Source: RECG01 sp964444805 (GTDB taxonomy: Bacteria; Bacillota_I; Bacilli_A; Acholeplasmatales; Acholeplasmataceae). Taken from it: a stretch of DNA of 64,000 bases. Numbering within the stretch: the first letter of the stretch is position 1; each line of letters opens with the position of its first letter. Shown here piece by piece: positions 9,221-17,984 of this stretch. Under the pieces are notes generated by a model, which had not been told where the DNA came from, did no database searches, and saw only the letters and a program-made list of their open reading frames with translations. Both the position numbers and the translations under genes were made by a program. Where the stretch lies: positions 1 through 64,000 of the forward strand of contig CAYUIK010000038.1 of assembly GCA_964444805.1 (NCBI GenBank), in the 5' to 3' direction.

Positions 9221-10270
9221 TTAAAGATATATGACATACGTGACAGCGATCGTTATCATCGTTATCATAACCATGGTTACATAGAGACGTTTATTCCATC
9301 GAAGTACTTTTCCACCATCGAAGGCATCAAATGGGATGAACGGTATGGATTGATAGATCAGGATAAGGACTAAAAACCAATGCAAGCCTTGCGTGAAAAG
9401 GTCATTGAAAAGCATCGCACTTCCAACGAAGATCGCGTTCAATGCCAGCCAGGTTGCCAACGCCTGTTTACCGATTGTCGCTTTGAAATCGGCATCCTTC
9501 CATAAATCCTCTTTAGGGACGAAAAAACCAAATGTAGGCCACCAAGATGACGTCAATAGTGCCAAAGCAAAACTAAGCATGAATCCACCTTGTGATGGCA
9601 TAAAACGAACTCTTCCGTAAGCTCTGGCGATCGGATAGGCAACGAGCATTCGGATCATTGTAACCGAAAGAAGCATCGTAATAGAAATCAAAAGGAATTC
9701 CATATCTCTCAGTCCAAATCGTGCGATTCCCGCACCGATCAAACTCGCACCTACAAGTGTTCTTATAATGGGATGTTTCGGATAGGCCGGATTTTTGTTG
9801 GAGTCGTCTTTAACCCATATCGAATAACCGGTCAAAAGCGTGTAATTCAAGCGTTTCAACAACCCTTTTAAGGAATAACCAAAAATGATCTTATGCAGAG
9901 GCGCAATTTTATAGCCCGCTTTATAAAACATATTCCACGAGGCCGTATTGTCATCCCTGACAAGGGCGAACTGTATGTTCAGCCCGGCATCATCCAAAGC
10001 TTTGAATCCTTGTTCGACAAGTCTTGAAGCCAATCGATGACCTCTTGCATGTTCTGCAACAAAAATCCATGCCAGATAGCCTTCTTGATCACTGCCTTTT
10101 TGTAGTAATACAGCTCCCGCAATACGTTTACCGTCTGTCGCATAGTAACCCCACATGTTTCGCTTTGAAATGAGTAGGGATGTCCCTCTACCGAAAACGG
10201 TATTGGCAAGCTCAGCAATTTCCGTTGTTTGAGCTTCAGTTATGGCTGATAATCGATAGGTGTGATTCAT
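9221..10270 (-). CDS. GNAT acetyltransferase fused to an inactive site-2-protease-like membrane domain
   Basis: 349 residues. Residues 1 to about 145 are a GNAT domain with acetyl-CoA loop ARGHRLASRL (75-84) and the usual NTASWNMFYKAGYK C-terminal motif. Residues about 170-349 are a membrane domain resembling the archaeal/bacterial site-2-protease (M50) fold: ARAYGRVRFMPSQGG, then IPFIPFDAFDGGKVLRWN, which matches the second metal-ligand motif (P-x-x-P-x-D-G). Where the family has HExxH, this protein reads RMLVA (207-211), so the zinc site is lost. Start ATG 10270 lies one base after the HTH gene's stop. It may bind or sense rather than cleave. No function can be assigned with confidence. Confidence 0.7.
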   Translation of the reverse strand: MNHTYRLSAITEAQTTEIAELANTVFGRGTSLLISKRNMWGYYATDGKRIAGAVLLQKGSDQEGYLAWIFVAEHARGHRLASRLVEQGFKALDDAGLNIQFALVRDDNTASWNMFYKAGYKIAPLHKIIFGYSLKGLLKRLNYTLLTGYSIWVKDDSNKNPAYPKHPIIRTLVGASLIGAGIARFGLRDMEFLLISITMLLSVTMIRMLVAYPIARAYGRVRFMPSQGGFMLSFALALLTSSWWPTFGFFVPKEDLWKDADFKATIGKQALATWLALNAIFVGSAMLFNDLFTQGLHWFLVLILIYQSIPFIPFDAFDGGKVLRWNKRLYVTMVMITMITIAVTYVIYL

Positions 10271-10271
10271 A

Positions 10272-10493
10272 TTAGTCCTCGTTCTCATCCGTCAACTTTT
10301 GAAAAATATCTTCAACCTTCACATTGAATACAGCTGCGATGTCCATCGCCAACAACAAGGATGGATTATATTTGCCGCTTTCCAGATTTCCTATGGTTTC
10401 TCTGCGAACCCCGACTTTTTTGGCAAGATCTTCTTGTGACAGGTTGAATTGAGCTCGATAGACTCGAATCTGATTTTCGAATAGTGGCTTCAT
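10272..10493 (-). CDS. Small XRE-family HTH regulator (YozG-like)
   Basis: 73 residues, almost entirely a helix-turn-helix: RVYRAQFNLSQEDLAKKVG, VRRETIGNLESGKYNPSL. Such short regulators are often encoded beside DUF3796-type membrane proteins in Firmicutes and are believed to control their own operon. The ATG overlaps the stop of the upstream membrane protein by 4 bp (ATGA), and the GNAT gene follows after one base. Confidence 0.88.
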   Translation of the reverse strand: MKPLFENQIRVYRAQFNLSQEDLAKKVGVRRETIGNLESGKYNPSLLLAMDIAAVFNVKVEDIFQKLTDENED

Positions 10494-10843
10494 TTTGAAT
10501 ATGTTCCATCTTTAAACTCAAAATAAGTAAATACGACAGGGAATGTAATGATCATTACCGTAAAGGATATCCAGAAACCATGTAAGTAGAAATTCAGATT
10601 TTGTGTAAAGATCTCTCCGATGAACAAACTGATCATTAGAACAAAGGTGATCAGAAGTGTTATCGCTGCTGTTTGAATCACTCTTTGTTTAAAGAACTCA
10701 TCAGGTGTAACGTGAAAATAATGAATGTATCCTATAAAAGCAAAAAAGCCAAATAAGTTACGACTATCCTGGAGTATAAAACCGAGTGTACCGACGATTG
10801 ACAAAAAACTCAAGAATCCCAAATAATTGATTTTTCTTTTCAT
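10490..10843 (-). CDS. DUF3796-like small membrane protein
   Basis: 117 residues. The start KRKINYLGFLSFLSIVGTLGF and the segment HYFHVTPDEFFKQRV fit the DUF3796 family of small four-helix membrane proteins found next to YozG-like regulators. Function unknown in the family. It overlaps both neighbours by 4 bp (ATGA), so translation is coupled in the operon FAS1 - DUF3796 - HTH - GNAT/S2P - DUF3796-like. Confidence 0.72.
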   Translation of the reverse strand: MKRKINYLGFLSFLSIVGTLGFILQDSRNLFGFFAFIGYIHYFHVTPDEFFKQRVIQTAAITLLITFVLMISLFIGEIFTQNLNFYLHGFWISFTVMIITFPVVFTYFEFKDGTYSK

Positions 10844-11589
10844 TTCATTTCCTCTTTTCTTTTTCTTCTTGAAATGATATGGGCAGTGAAAATCCCGATT
10901 GTCATTGCACTCGCAGTTGAATAAATGACGAATCGGATGTCGTCATAGAACAAGATTCGTATCGTTTGATAACCGAGTTTTGTGAACCAGGAGGGATGAT
11001 CGACATGTGTTATGACTTGATCGATCGAGAAAACGGATCCCGCTTGTGTACATTGGGCAGTTGACAATATTGTTGCGTGTTCAATCCTATAAGCTTCGTC
11101 TTCGTAAGTCGAAGTGATTCTCTGATCAGACCCGGTCAAGACGCCAGTTCGTGTTCGATAGGTAATCGATCCGTTCTCCCGCATATGGTCAAAGGTTATG
11201 ATCGGGTACTCGCCATTGGGGCGACTGAGGGGAGGGGAAATATGGTACCCCAAAATTTCTTTGATCGCTTCGGAACTCAATGCATCCAATTCATCCTCAA
11301 TTTGCTCAAATGCACGATCGATCGGTGCCCATATTGTTTTATCCGCCAAGAGCGGATCCGTCAAAATGTCGTAGCCTTCCGGATCGTGTTCTTCCAGCAA
11401 AGAAAGGAAGGTTGCATGCTGACCGGTTGCTTCCAATGCGTCGATTGCACTTAAACCCGTGCCCGCATCTTGACAAATAAATCGAGTGTCATCTTGGTCT
11501 GAATTTGCTGAAATTGAAAACGCTGGTTCAGCTGTAAAAACGAATAGCATGACGAATAGAATGGTAATCTTAGTCTTCATATGCTTCAT
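10840..11589 (-). CDS. Secreted, membrane-anchored fasciclin (FAS1) domain protein
   Basis: 249 residues. An N-terminal signal peptide (ITILFVMLFVFTAEPAFS, cleavage near 25) is followed by one FAS1 domain, about 40-180. Visible FAS1 elements are the first motif IWAPIDRAFEQIEDEL and the YHI element after KEILG; the second conserved block is weak. A C-terminal transmembrane helix (VIYSTASAMTIGIFTAHII) and basic tail RRKRKEEMK anchor it. FAS1 domains mediate cell-surface adhesion. First gene of the five-gene minus-strand operon, with a good promoter 43 bp upstream. Pairing with an HTH and membrane proteins is unusual. Confidence 0.8.
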   Translation of the reverse strand: MKHMKTKITILFVMLFVFTAEPAFSISANSDQDDTRFICQDAGTGLSAIDALEATGQHATFLSLLEEHDPEGYDILTDPLLADKTIWAPIDRAFEQIEDELDALSSEAIKEILGYHISPPLSRPNGEYPIITFDHMRENGSITYRTRTGVLTGSDQRITSTYEDEAYRIEHATILSTAQCTQAGSVFSIDQVITHVDHPSWFTKLGYQTIRILFYDDIRFVIYSTASAMTIGIFTAHIISRRKRKEEMK

Positions 11590-11631
11590 AATAAGCTTCT
11601 TTGTGTGATGAATATTTAACTATATGTTATA

Positions 11632-11660
11632 AATATACCACAAAAAAACTGTTATTTCAA
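11632..11660 (-). promoter_or_regulatory. Promoter of the FAS1/GNAT-S2P operon
   Basis: On the minus strand TTGAAA (11660-11655), 17-bp spacer, TATATT (11637-11632). The 506-bp gap 11590-12095 holds this promoter and the divergent one at 11926; the rest has no convincing gene. Confidence 0.75.
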
Positions 11661-11925
11661 CGAAAGTGTTTTTTATTTGGCCGGTAAGAAAACAACACGG
11701 CCTGTGAATGCATAAGTATATAGGATATGTTCAATGAAGGATGTAACGGGTTTTTTCAACGAACATTATATATTCGAAAACCTGATTTCATATCATTTCA
11801 GGCGACTGGGGAAATACATCGCTTTGATCGAAGCGAAGTCAAGTTTCGACCGGATTTCAGCCTCGTGACGCTTCGGTGTCTTTCGAAACTTTGTGTAAAC
11901 GAAAACGTTTCGAAATATATTTTTA

Positions 11926-11934
11926 TGATATAAT
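11926..11934 (+). promoter_or_regulatory. Extended -10 promoter for the 12096 gene
   Basis: TGATATAAT, an extended -10 (TGn) hexamer at 11929-11934. Just upstream, TTTCGAAA occurs twice (11881 and 11908) around an AAACGAAAACGTTTCG block that could be an operator; it matches the cre consensus only poorly. Confidence 0.55.
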
Positions 11935-12095
11935 CAGGTATAAGGTTGCATGCGGCAATTTCCTTATATGTGTTGCCACCTATGTGCTCGAACCAAATCG
12001 TAGCATAGCAATGTGTGTTTAAGAATCGGAGTTTTCATCATCTGCGAGTTGTTCCGACTGTCGAATTCAATGACTTGGGAATCGAGGTATATGAA

Positions 12096-12533
12096 ATGAA
12101 AGGAGTTATCAACCAATTGCAAATCCTGCAAAAGCAGTTTGATGAGAAAAGCCAAAAAAGGTATGGTATGCAAAATCTAGTCAATTTGGCCAAAAAATTG
12201 GATGAGGAATCCGATGATTTCGTCATGACTCGCATGACAACATTAATTGACGAACTTAAAAAGATCCGATCCGACAACAGCAAGAAAGCTTATTTCAACG
12301 TTTATAAGGACCTTAAAAAATACGTGAAAGAGACATACGGTTATGTACCGAAGGGGTCGGTTCAAGAAGCATATTTGACCTTTGGCATCGCCTTTGGCTT
12401 ATTGATCGGAATAGCTTTTATTGCGGTAAATACCGCATTACTGGCGGTTGGACTATCGATAGGCGTTGCATTGGGCCTCTCTCTTGGGGCGTCAAAAGAA
12501 AAAGAACTGGAAAAAGAAAACAAACTGTATTGA
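12096..12533 (+). CDS. Hypothetical protein with helical domain and C-terminal membrane hairpin
   Basis: 145 residues. About 1-85 is charged and helical (QLQILQKQFDEKSQKR, LIDELKKIRSDNSKK), probably coiled-coil. About 95-135 is a glycine-rich hydrophobic pair (FGIAFGLLIGIAFIAV and LAVGLSIGVALGLSLG), ending in a lysine/glutamate-rich tail. No family recognised. Chosen start ATG 12096 has GAGG 8 bp upstream; the frame is open from 12015. An inverted repeat GCGACAG...CTGTCGC lies at 12556-12605 after the gene. Confidence 0.65.
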   Translation: MKGVINQLQILQKQFDEKSQKRYGMQNLVNLAKKLDEESDDFVMTRMTTLIDELKKIRSDNSKKAYFNVYKDLKKYVKETYGYVPKGSVQEAYLTFGIAFGLLIGIAFIAVNTALLAVGLSIGVALGLSLGASKEKELEKENKLY

Positions 12534-12888
12534 TCATATGATTATGCGTTGCCAAAGCGACAGGAGTTTTGCTTTCCCCTGGTCCTCCCGGACGAGGTCT
12601 GTCGCATCTTCTTTAATCATGTTCTTATTGAAATTGATGCGTTTGCTTTTGACGGATCGATGTCCAAGGTTACTCAATGGTCAACCGGTATCACTCCGGT
12701 TCACTCATGAAGGTTAAGACGATCTTTTCTTCCATAAGCGCACGTGTTGTTATGAACGATTTGCATAATGCATGAAATAAAGCATCCGTCATGTCGGTTT
12801 TTGCTTGTTTTTTTTATTTTAGGTATATAATAAAAACATAGACACCACGATTATGGACATTAAAGAGTCTTCTTAATCGAGGAATGCG
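12534..12888. other. Intergenic region, 355 bp
   Basis: No gene supported. It contains a 7-bp inverted repeat GCGACAG/CTGTCGC (12556-12562 and 12599-12605) without a T tract, and near its end a TATAAT hexamer (12826-12831) that is the likely -10 for the next two genes. Confidence 0.5.
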
Positions 12889-13908
12889 ATGAAAACCAAC
12901 GTTTCAAAGCATCAAGAGTGGTACAAAAAGAGCCACATCATCGGGCATTGGATTCGTGCGCTGACTTTAACCGTAGGCGCTGTTTTTGTTGTTGCCACGG
13001 TTGTTCCCAAACGTCCAGTTGCAACAATCGAAAACGTGCAAACGACCGAGCATTCTCTCAGCTACGAAATATTCGTCACCGACGAAGAGCGGGCGATCGT
13101 CAGTGGCGGTCTGTCCGTCGTTCTCTCAAATCAATTCGAGCGAAAAGAACGATCATTGAATCCGGGATACAGTTCCGGACGATTCGAAGATCTCGAACCC
13201 GGAGTGCTCTATACCGTCGAAGTCATTGCCAATCGCGGTTTCGGCGACGAAAGGCTCGCTTCAAAGAAAATGGAGACCGCACCTGCCAGAGAAGATATGA
13301 TATGGGTTCGCACCGATCTGAGAGAGAAAACAGATGATTACTATCTCTACTATGCCGATGTTGTTTTGAAACAATCGATCGATCGGTATGACGAGGTCTA
13401 TCTTGAGTTTGGATACGTCTTTCCCGATGGCCATTTCAGTCCTCATGAAACCTTTTCGATTGTTGACGCATTCACGCAGGTTTCCTTTGAGGTCTACGAT
13501 TACAATTATCAAGTCGTGCTCAGACTTATGGAACAGGGTGGTGAGGAAAGCCGGGTTTTGCATGAGAAGCGCTTTTACCCTCCTTTTCGATTGACGAGTT
13601 CGATTTATGTCGAGATGGTGTCCGAAGATGCTGTTCAACTCGTGCTTTACCCGGATTACGTAAGAGGAGTCGACACGATTTTCGATATCGTTTTGTATCG
13701 AGGGCAAATCGAGATTGAGCGTCACCGATTGACAGACGATATGATCGGGGATCCCTACATGCCTTTTGAAATCACATATGCAAACCTCGAACATCCATCC
13801 GAATACCATGTTGACCTATACGTGACCTATACGAACCCCGACACGGGGGTTTTCGAACATATGCATTTCAAAAGAATCGATATCGAGTCTTCGACCAGTG
13901 AACGATAA
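12889..13908 (+). CDS. Membrane-anchored extracellular protein with fibronectin-III-like repeats
   Basis: 339 residues. One N-terminal transmembrane segment (about 23-40, RALTLTVGAVFVVATVVP) leaves the bulk outside the cell. The remainder is beta-rich and looks like three fibronectin-III-type repeats; the first (about 42-132) has the FEDLEPGVLYTVEVIANRGFG strand pattern of that fold. No enzyme motif is visible. It precedes an mscS gene by 25 bp in one transcript, so an accessory or wall-sensing role is possible but unproven. Confidence 0.6.
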   Translation: MKTNVSKHQEWYKKSHIIGHWIRALTLTVGAVFVVATVVPKRPVATIENVQTTEHSLSYEIFVTDEERAIVSGGLSVVLSNQFERKERSLNPGYSSGRFEDLEPGVLYTVEVIANRGFGDERLASKKMETAPAREDMIWVRTDLREKTDDYYLYYADVVLKQSIDRYDEVYLEFGYVFPDGHFSPHETFSIVDAFTQVSFEVYDYNYQVVLRLMEQGGEESRVLHEKRFYPPFRLTSSIYVEMVSEDAVQLVLYPDYVRGVDTIFDIVLYRGQIEIERHRLTDDMIGDPYMPFEITYANLEHPSEYHVDLYVTYTNPDTGVFEHMHFKRIDIESSTSER

Positions 13909-13933
13909 ATCAAGGTTAAGGAGAGATTGAAAC

Positions 13934-14899
13934 ATGAAATTCAAAAATCGTCCCAAGCAGGAAAAAGTACGGATTATAACCGTTACGGTGATCATTTTTT
14001 TGTGTCTGTTTTTCGGAATGTTCGCCCCGATTATTTTTCCCGATACGATGTTCGCACAAATCATCGATCATAGTGTCGGGAAATTTTTCAATGTCTGGCG
14101 CTTCTTCGAAAACAACTATGTGACCATTTTGGAGAGTCTTACGATCGTTATTTTTGTTTGGATTGTCAATAGACTTCTTTGTCTGCTCATAGCCTTAATG
14201 ACGAAAAAGGGACATCGAAGTGAAACGATTGGCAATCTCATTACGAGTTCGATCAAGTATTTCAGCGTCATTCTCGCAATCTTTCTCATTTTGAGTGCCT
14301 GGGGTGTTCAGGATGCGACACTTCTTGCCGGTGCCGGTATTCTAGGACTCGCCCTCAGTTTCGGGTCGCAAAGTCTGATCGAAGATGTTATCGCCGGTCT
14401 TTTCATTATCTTTGAAAAGCAGTTTTCCGTGGGCGATTTTGTCAAGATCAATGACGTCTATGGAAATGTGAAAGACGTCGGTATTCGGATTACACGAATC
14501 GAAGATTCCAATGGAGACATTTTGATCATCAATAATTCCGATATACGCGGCGCGATTAACATGTCGAATTCACTATCGACCGCCATCTGCGATCTGTCAA
14601 TCTCCTATGATCAGGATATCGAAACGATCGAATCTCTAATCAAGGGACACCTCGATCAGGTCAGAAAGAATATTCCTTCGATCATCGAAGGTCCATATTA
14701 TTACGGGATTCAGAAACTCGGTGAATCGGCCGTCGTCCTGCGCCTCGTCGCCAAGACGGAGGAGATGACGCGCTTTGAAGTCGTTCGAGCGCTCAATCGT
14801 GAATTCAAAGTGCTCTTCGATCAAAACGGTATCGAGATTCCCTTTCCCCAGGTCGTCGTTCACCAGCCCAAGGAAAGCAAAATGGTTAAAAAAACGTAA
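13934..14899 (+). CDS. Small-conductance mechanosensitive channel (MscS family)
   Basis: 321 residues. Three predicted membrane helices (about 12-35, 67-90, 100-140). The pore helix is AGAGILGLALSFGSQSLIEDVIAG, followed by the beta domain FVKINDVYGNVKDVGIRITRI, IINNSDIRGAINMSN, and the C-terminal alpha/beta domain. It is an osmotic safety valve that opens on membrane tension; length and layout match the YkuT/MscS core without added N-terminal helices. AAGGAGAG precedes the ATG, and the gene is co-transcribed with the FN3-like protein. Confidence 0.95.
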   Translation: MKFKNRPKQEKVRIITVTVIIFLCLFFGMFAPIIFPDTMFAQIIDHSVGKFFNVWRFFENNYVTILESLTIVIFVWIVNRLLCLLIALMTKKGHRSETIGNLITSSIKYFSVILAIFLILSAWGVQDATLLAGAGILGLALSFGSQSLIEDVIAGLFIIFEKQFSVGDFVKINDVYGNVKDVGIRITRIEDSNGDILIINNSDIRGAINMSNSLSTAICDLSISYDQDIETIESLIKGHLDQVRKNIPSIIEGPYYYGIQKLGESAVVLRLVAKTEEMTRFEVVRALNREFKVLFDQNGIEIPFPQVVVHQPKESKMVKKT

Positions 14900-14985
14900 A
14901 AAAACGTGCTTTACCATGCGATGCGTTTCGTATGATTTCGGTAAAGTATTCACGGGTAGTCCTATGAAAATCTGCGTTTCTCGTG

Positions 14986-14991
14986 TATAAT
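14986..14991 (+). promoter_or_regulatory. -10 element of pyruvate kinase promoter
   Basis: TATAAT 28 bp before the chosen start codon. No good -35 is seen at 17 bp. It argues against translation from the in-frame ATG at 14983, which overlaps this hexamer. Confidence 0.5.
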
Positions 14992-15018
14992 GAAAAAGAA
15001 GTAGCAAGGAGGCAAACG

Positions 15019-16440
15019 ATGAAACGAAAAACAAAAATCATATGTACGATCGGTCCGGCGATTGACAACGATGACATGATCAGCAAGATGATCGATGCCG
15101 GAATGAACGTGGCAAGACTCAATTTTTCCCATGCCGACCACAAGGAACACGGGAATCGTATCAAAATGATTCGCCGGATTGCAAAAGAAAAGAACCGATT
15201 CATCGGGATCATGGCCGATACCAAAGGGCCCGAGATCAGAACCGGTCTTTTCGAAGATGGTTTCGCTACGTTTAAAAAGGGTGATGTCGTCGATGTCGTC
15301 AAGGAGAACGTCAAGGGCAATGCCAAACGTTTTCATATCGATTGTGACGAGCTTTACGCCGATGTCGAAAAGGATGATTATTTACTCATTGATGATGGAA
15401 AGATGCGACTCGACGTGATCGACGTGCATGATGATCGGATCACCTGCAAAGTGTTCAACAACGGAATCATCAAGAGTCGAAAGGGCGTCAACGTTCCCAA
15501 CGTCAAGCTCTCGATGCCTTTCATTTCCAAGAAAGACCGTGAGGATTTGATCTTCGTCGCCAATCAACAGGTTGACATGATCGCGCTTTCGTTCGTCAGA
15601 CGTAAGGAAGACGTCCTCGAAGTCAAGGAGATATTGAATCAGTTCGAAGGCCATACGATCGAGCTGATCGCCAAGATCGAGAATCAGGAAGGCGTCAATA
15701 ATCTCGACTCCATTCTTGAAGTCGTCGACGGTGTCATGGTCGCCCGTGGCGACCTCGGGGTCGAAGTATCGACACAGCTCGTTCCGCTCTATCAGAAGCG
15801 AATCATCAGACAGGCGAATCTCTACGGCAAACCCGTCATTACGGCGACTCACATGCTCGAGTCGATGATCTCATCACCACGGCCGACGCGTGCGGAAGCT
15901 TCGGATGTCGCGAACGCCATTCTCGACGGATCGGATGCGATCATGCTTTCAGGTGAATCCGCTGCCGGTGATTATCCGATCGAAGCGGTTCTAACGATGG
16001 ATACGATCGCCAAGGCGATCGAAGACAGCATTCCCTACTCGGATATCTTGCAGCGAGCGATCGAAACGAGTCACCGAAACGTCAATGACGCGATCGGTAT
16101 CGCCGTAAGCCAGACGGCGCTCGCCTTGCCGAAAGCGGAAGTCATCATTGCTTTCACGGAAACCGGTGGTACCGCACGACGCATGTCGAGGTTTCGACCA
16201 TCCGTACCGATTATCGCCATTACCGACAGTACCGATACGTGCAACCGTCTATCCTATTACTGGGGTGTATTCGCGACCAAGCGGGATAACGTTACCGATT
16301 ATGCGCTTTACGACCAAGTCGCCATCGATGTTGCGAGGGACTTCGGTTTCGAACCGGGAACGACATTGATCATGACGTCGGGATGGGCGCAGAAACACGG
16401 ATCGACCAATACGCTTCGAATCATCGATATCCCGGAATAA
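15019..16440 (+). CDS. pyk: Pyruvate kinase
   Basis: 473 residues. Last step of glycolysis: PEP + ADP to pyruvate + ATP. N-terminal KTKIICTIGPAIDN and MNVARLNFSHA, substrate loop ADTKGPEIRTG, catalytic IAKIENQEG, MVARGDLGVE and GKPVITATHMLESM are all present. The length is that of the core enzyme: the extra PEP-utilising C-terminal domain (about 110 residues) found in Bacillus pyruvate kinases is absent. AAGGAGG sits 7 bp before ATG 15019. Monocistronic with its own terminator. Confidence 0.97.
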   Translation: MKRKTKIICTIGPAIDNDDMISKMIDAGMNVARLNFSHADHKEHGNRIKMIRRIAKEKNRFIGIMADTKGPEIRTGLFEDGFATFKKGDVVDVVKENVKGNAKRFHIDCDELYADVEKDDYLLIDDGKMRLDVIDVHDDRITCKVFNNGIIKSRKGVNVPNVKLSMPFISKKDREDLIFVANQQVDMIALSFVRRKEDVLEVKEILNQFEGHTIELIAKIENQEGVNNLDSILEVVDGVMVARGDLGVEVSTQLVPLYQKRIIRQANLYGKPVITATHMLESMISSPRPTRAEASDVANAILDGSDAIMLSGESAAGDYPIEAVLTMDTIAKAIEDSIPYSDILQRAIETSHRNVNDAIGIAVSQTALALPKAEVIIAFTETGGTARRMSRFRPSVPIIAITDSTDTCNRLSYYWGVFATKRDNVTDYALYDQVAIDVARDFGFEPGTTLIMTSGWAQKHGSTNTLRIIDIPE

Positions 16441-16450
16441 GACGCTATAG

Positions 16451-16478
16451 GGTTCGTTCACAGAGCGAACCTTTTTTA
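16451..16478 (+). terminator. pyk terminator
   Basis: GGTTCG...CGAACC hairpin followed by TTTTTTA, 10 bp after the stop. Confidence 0.85.
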
Positions 16479-16498
16479 CGTCGTTTTTTCTTGTTTCG

Positions 16499-16507
16499 TG
16501 CTATAAT
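16499..16507 (+). promoter_or_regulatory. Extended -10 promoter of the MATE gene
   Basis: TGCTATAAT (extended -10), 21 bp before the ATG; no clear -35. Confidence 0.6.
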
Positions 16508-16527
16508 TTTTTTGTTGAGGTAGACGT

Positions 16528-17901
16528 ATGTTAAAAGAATTCATCGGTGATCGCCAATTTTATCGGAAACTCTTGACCGTCACGCTCCCGCTCGTCGTCC
16601 AACAGCTCATCACGTCATCGGTACAACTCGTCGATAATGTCATGGTCGGCCGCTTGGGCGAATCGCCAATCGCGTCGGTTTCCGTAGTGAACCAACTGTT
16701 TTTTATCGTGATCCTGATCACATTCGGTATCATGGGTGGTGCGGGAATCTATTCGGCTCAGTATTACGGTTCGAAGGATTACGAGAAACTGAGACAGACG
16801 TTTCGTTTCAAGATCCTCGCCGCAATCCTTGTCGGGATTCTTTCATTCACGGTATTCACTATATTCGGACGAACCCTGATCGGCGTTTTCACCGATCAGG
16901 AAGAAACGATTGCCGGGGGAATGGATTACCTCCGAGTCGTTCGTTTCAGCATTTTGCCCTGGGTGTTGTCGGTGGCGATCGCCAACACGTTCAGGGAAAC
17001 GGGAGTCACCAAACCGTTGCTATACATCTCGATCGTAGCGATTCTCGTCAACACGTCCTTGAATTTTCTTTTGATCTTCGGCTGGCTCGGTTTTCCCGCA
17101 CTCGGTATCGTCGGGGCGGCGATCGCGACGCTCATCGCCCGTGTTATCGAACTGTGTTTGACGCTTGTTCTTCTCATACGCAAAGGCAAGGTCTTTTCAA
17201 CCAGGCTCAAGGAGATTTTCCATGTGAACCGCGTCGTTCTTTCCGGCATTCTTCTCATGGCGCTTCCGCTTACGCTCAATGAAGGGTTATGGTCGCTCGG
17301 ACAAACGACGTTTTTACACGCCTATTCGACGCGGGGAGACAGCGCTTTGGCGGCGATGAACATCACGAATGCGATCTCGCAGATCGTATTCATTACTTTC
17401 GGGGCAATCGCTACCGGAGTTGCCGTCTTAGTCGGGAATACGCTTGGAAAGGGTGCGCTCGAAGAAGCGCGGGCGAATGCGAAAAAACTGATCGCCGTGT
17501 CGGTAGCTTTCGCCATGCTCATGGGTTCGATCCTTTTTCTACTCAGTTTTTTCGTCATCGACCTTTATGATATTACCGATTTCACGAAACGGACGGCTTC
17601 TTTCAATATTCGTATTAATGCCCTCTTCATTCCGATCTATTCATTCAACATGGCGCTCTATTTCATCTTGCGTTCGGGTGGGGATATGCGCTCGACGCTC
17701 ATGATGGATTCGGGATACATGTGGGTCGTCATGGTACCCATCGCCCTCCTGTTGGCCTATGCGACATCTCTTCCGGTAACAATCATGTTTTTGATCGTTC
17801 AATCCTTGGACGTACCCAAACTCTTTTTTGCCCTCAACCGCTACCGAAAAGGTTATTGGATCAGAAATCTTGCCATCGCAGAAATCAAGGATCGACTTTA
17901 G
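16528..17901 (+). CDS. MATE family efflux transporter
   Basis: 457 residues with 12 hydrophobic segments arranged as two repeats, typical of MATE (NorM/DinF) cation- or drug-antiporters. N-terminal motif PLVVQQLITSSVQLVDNVMVGRLGESPIASVSV and the second-half LPLTLNEGLWSLGQTTFL are characteristic. It exports organic cations in exchange for Na+ or H+. GAGG precedes the ATG; transcribed alone. Confidence 0.94.
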   Translation: MLKEFIGDRQFYRKLLTVTLPLVVQQLITSSVQLVDNVMVGRLGESPIASVSVVNQLFFIVILITFGIMGGAGIYSAQYYGSKDYEKLRQTFRFKILAAILVGILSFTVFTIFGRTLIGVFTDQEETIAGGMDYLRVVRFSILPWVLSVAIANTFRETGVTKPLLYISIVAILVNTSLNFLLIFGWLGFPALGIVGAAIATLIARVIELCLTLVLLIRKGKVFSTRLKEIFHVNRVVLSGILLMALPLTLNEGLWSLGQTTFLHAYSTRGDSALAAMNITNAISQIVFITFGAIATGVAVLVGNTLGKGALEEARANAKKLIAVSVAFAMLMGSILFLLSFFVIDLYDITDFTKRTASFNIRINALFIPIYSFNMALYFILRSGGDMRSTLMMDSGYMWVVMVPIALLLAYATSLPVTIMFLIVQSLDVPKLFFALNRYRKGYWIRNLAIAEIKDRL

Positions 17902-17953
17902 TTTTTCAACCATTCGATAGTTTCACATAAATCTATCAAAATAGGCTTTGATA

Positions 17954-17962
17954 TGCTATAAT
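17954..17962 (+). promoter_or_regulatory. Extended -10 promoter of the peptidase/flotillin operon
   Basis: TGCTATAAT ending 22 bp before the aminopeptidase ATG; -35 is poor. Confidence 0.6.
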
Positions 17963-17984
17963 ATGTCTTGTTAGGAGTGATTAA

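Noticed and set aside
11895..11908. cre-like TGTAAACGAAAACG upstream of 12096
   Set aside because: Two mismatches including the central T and the last base; not convincing next to the 45050 site.
11727..11933. 68-residue frame between the FAS1 operon and the 12096 gene
   Set aside because: No ribosome site, atypical composition, and it runs into the promoter at 11926-11934.
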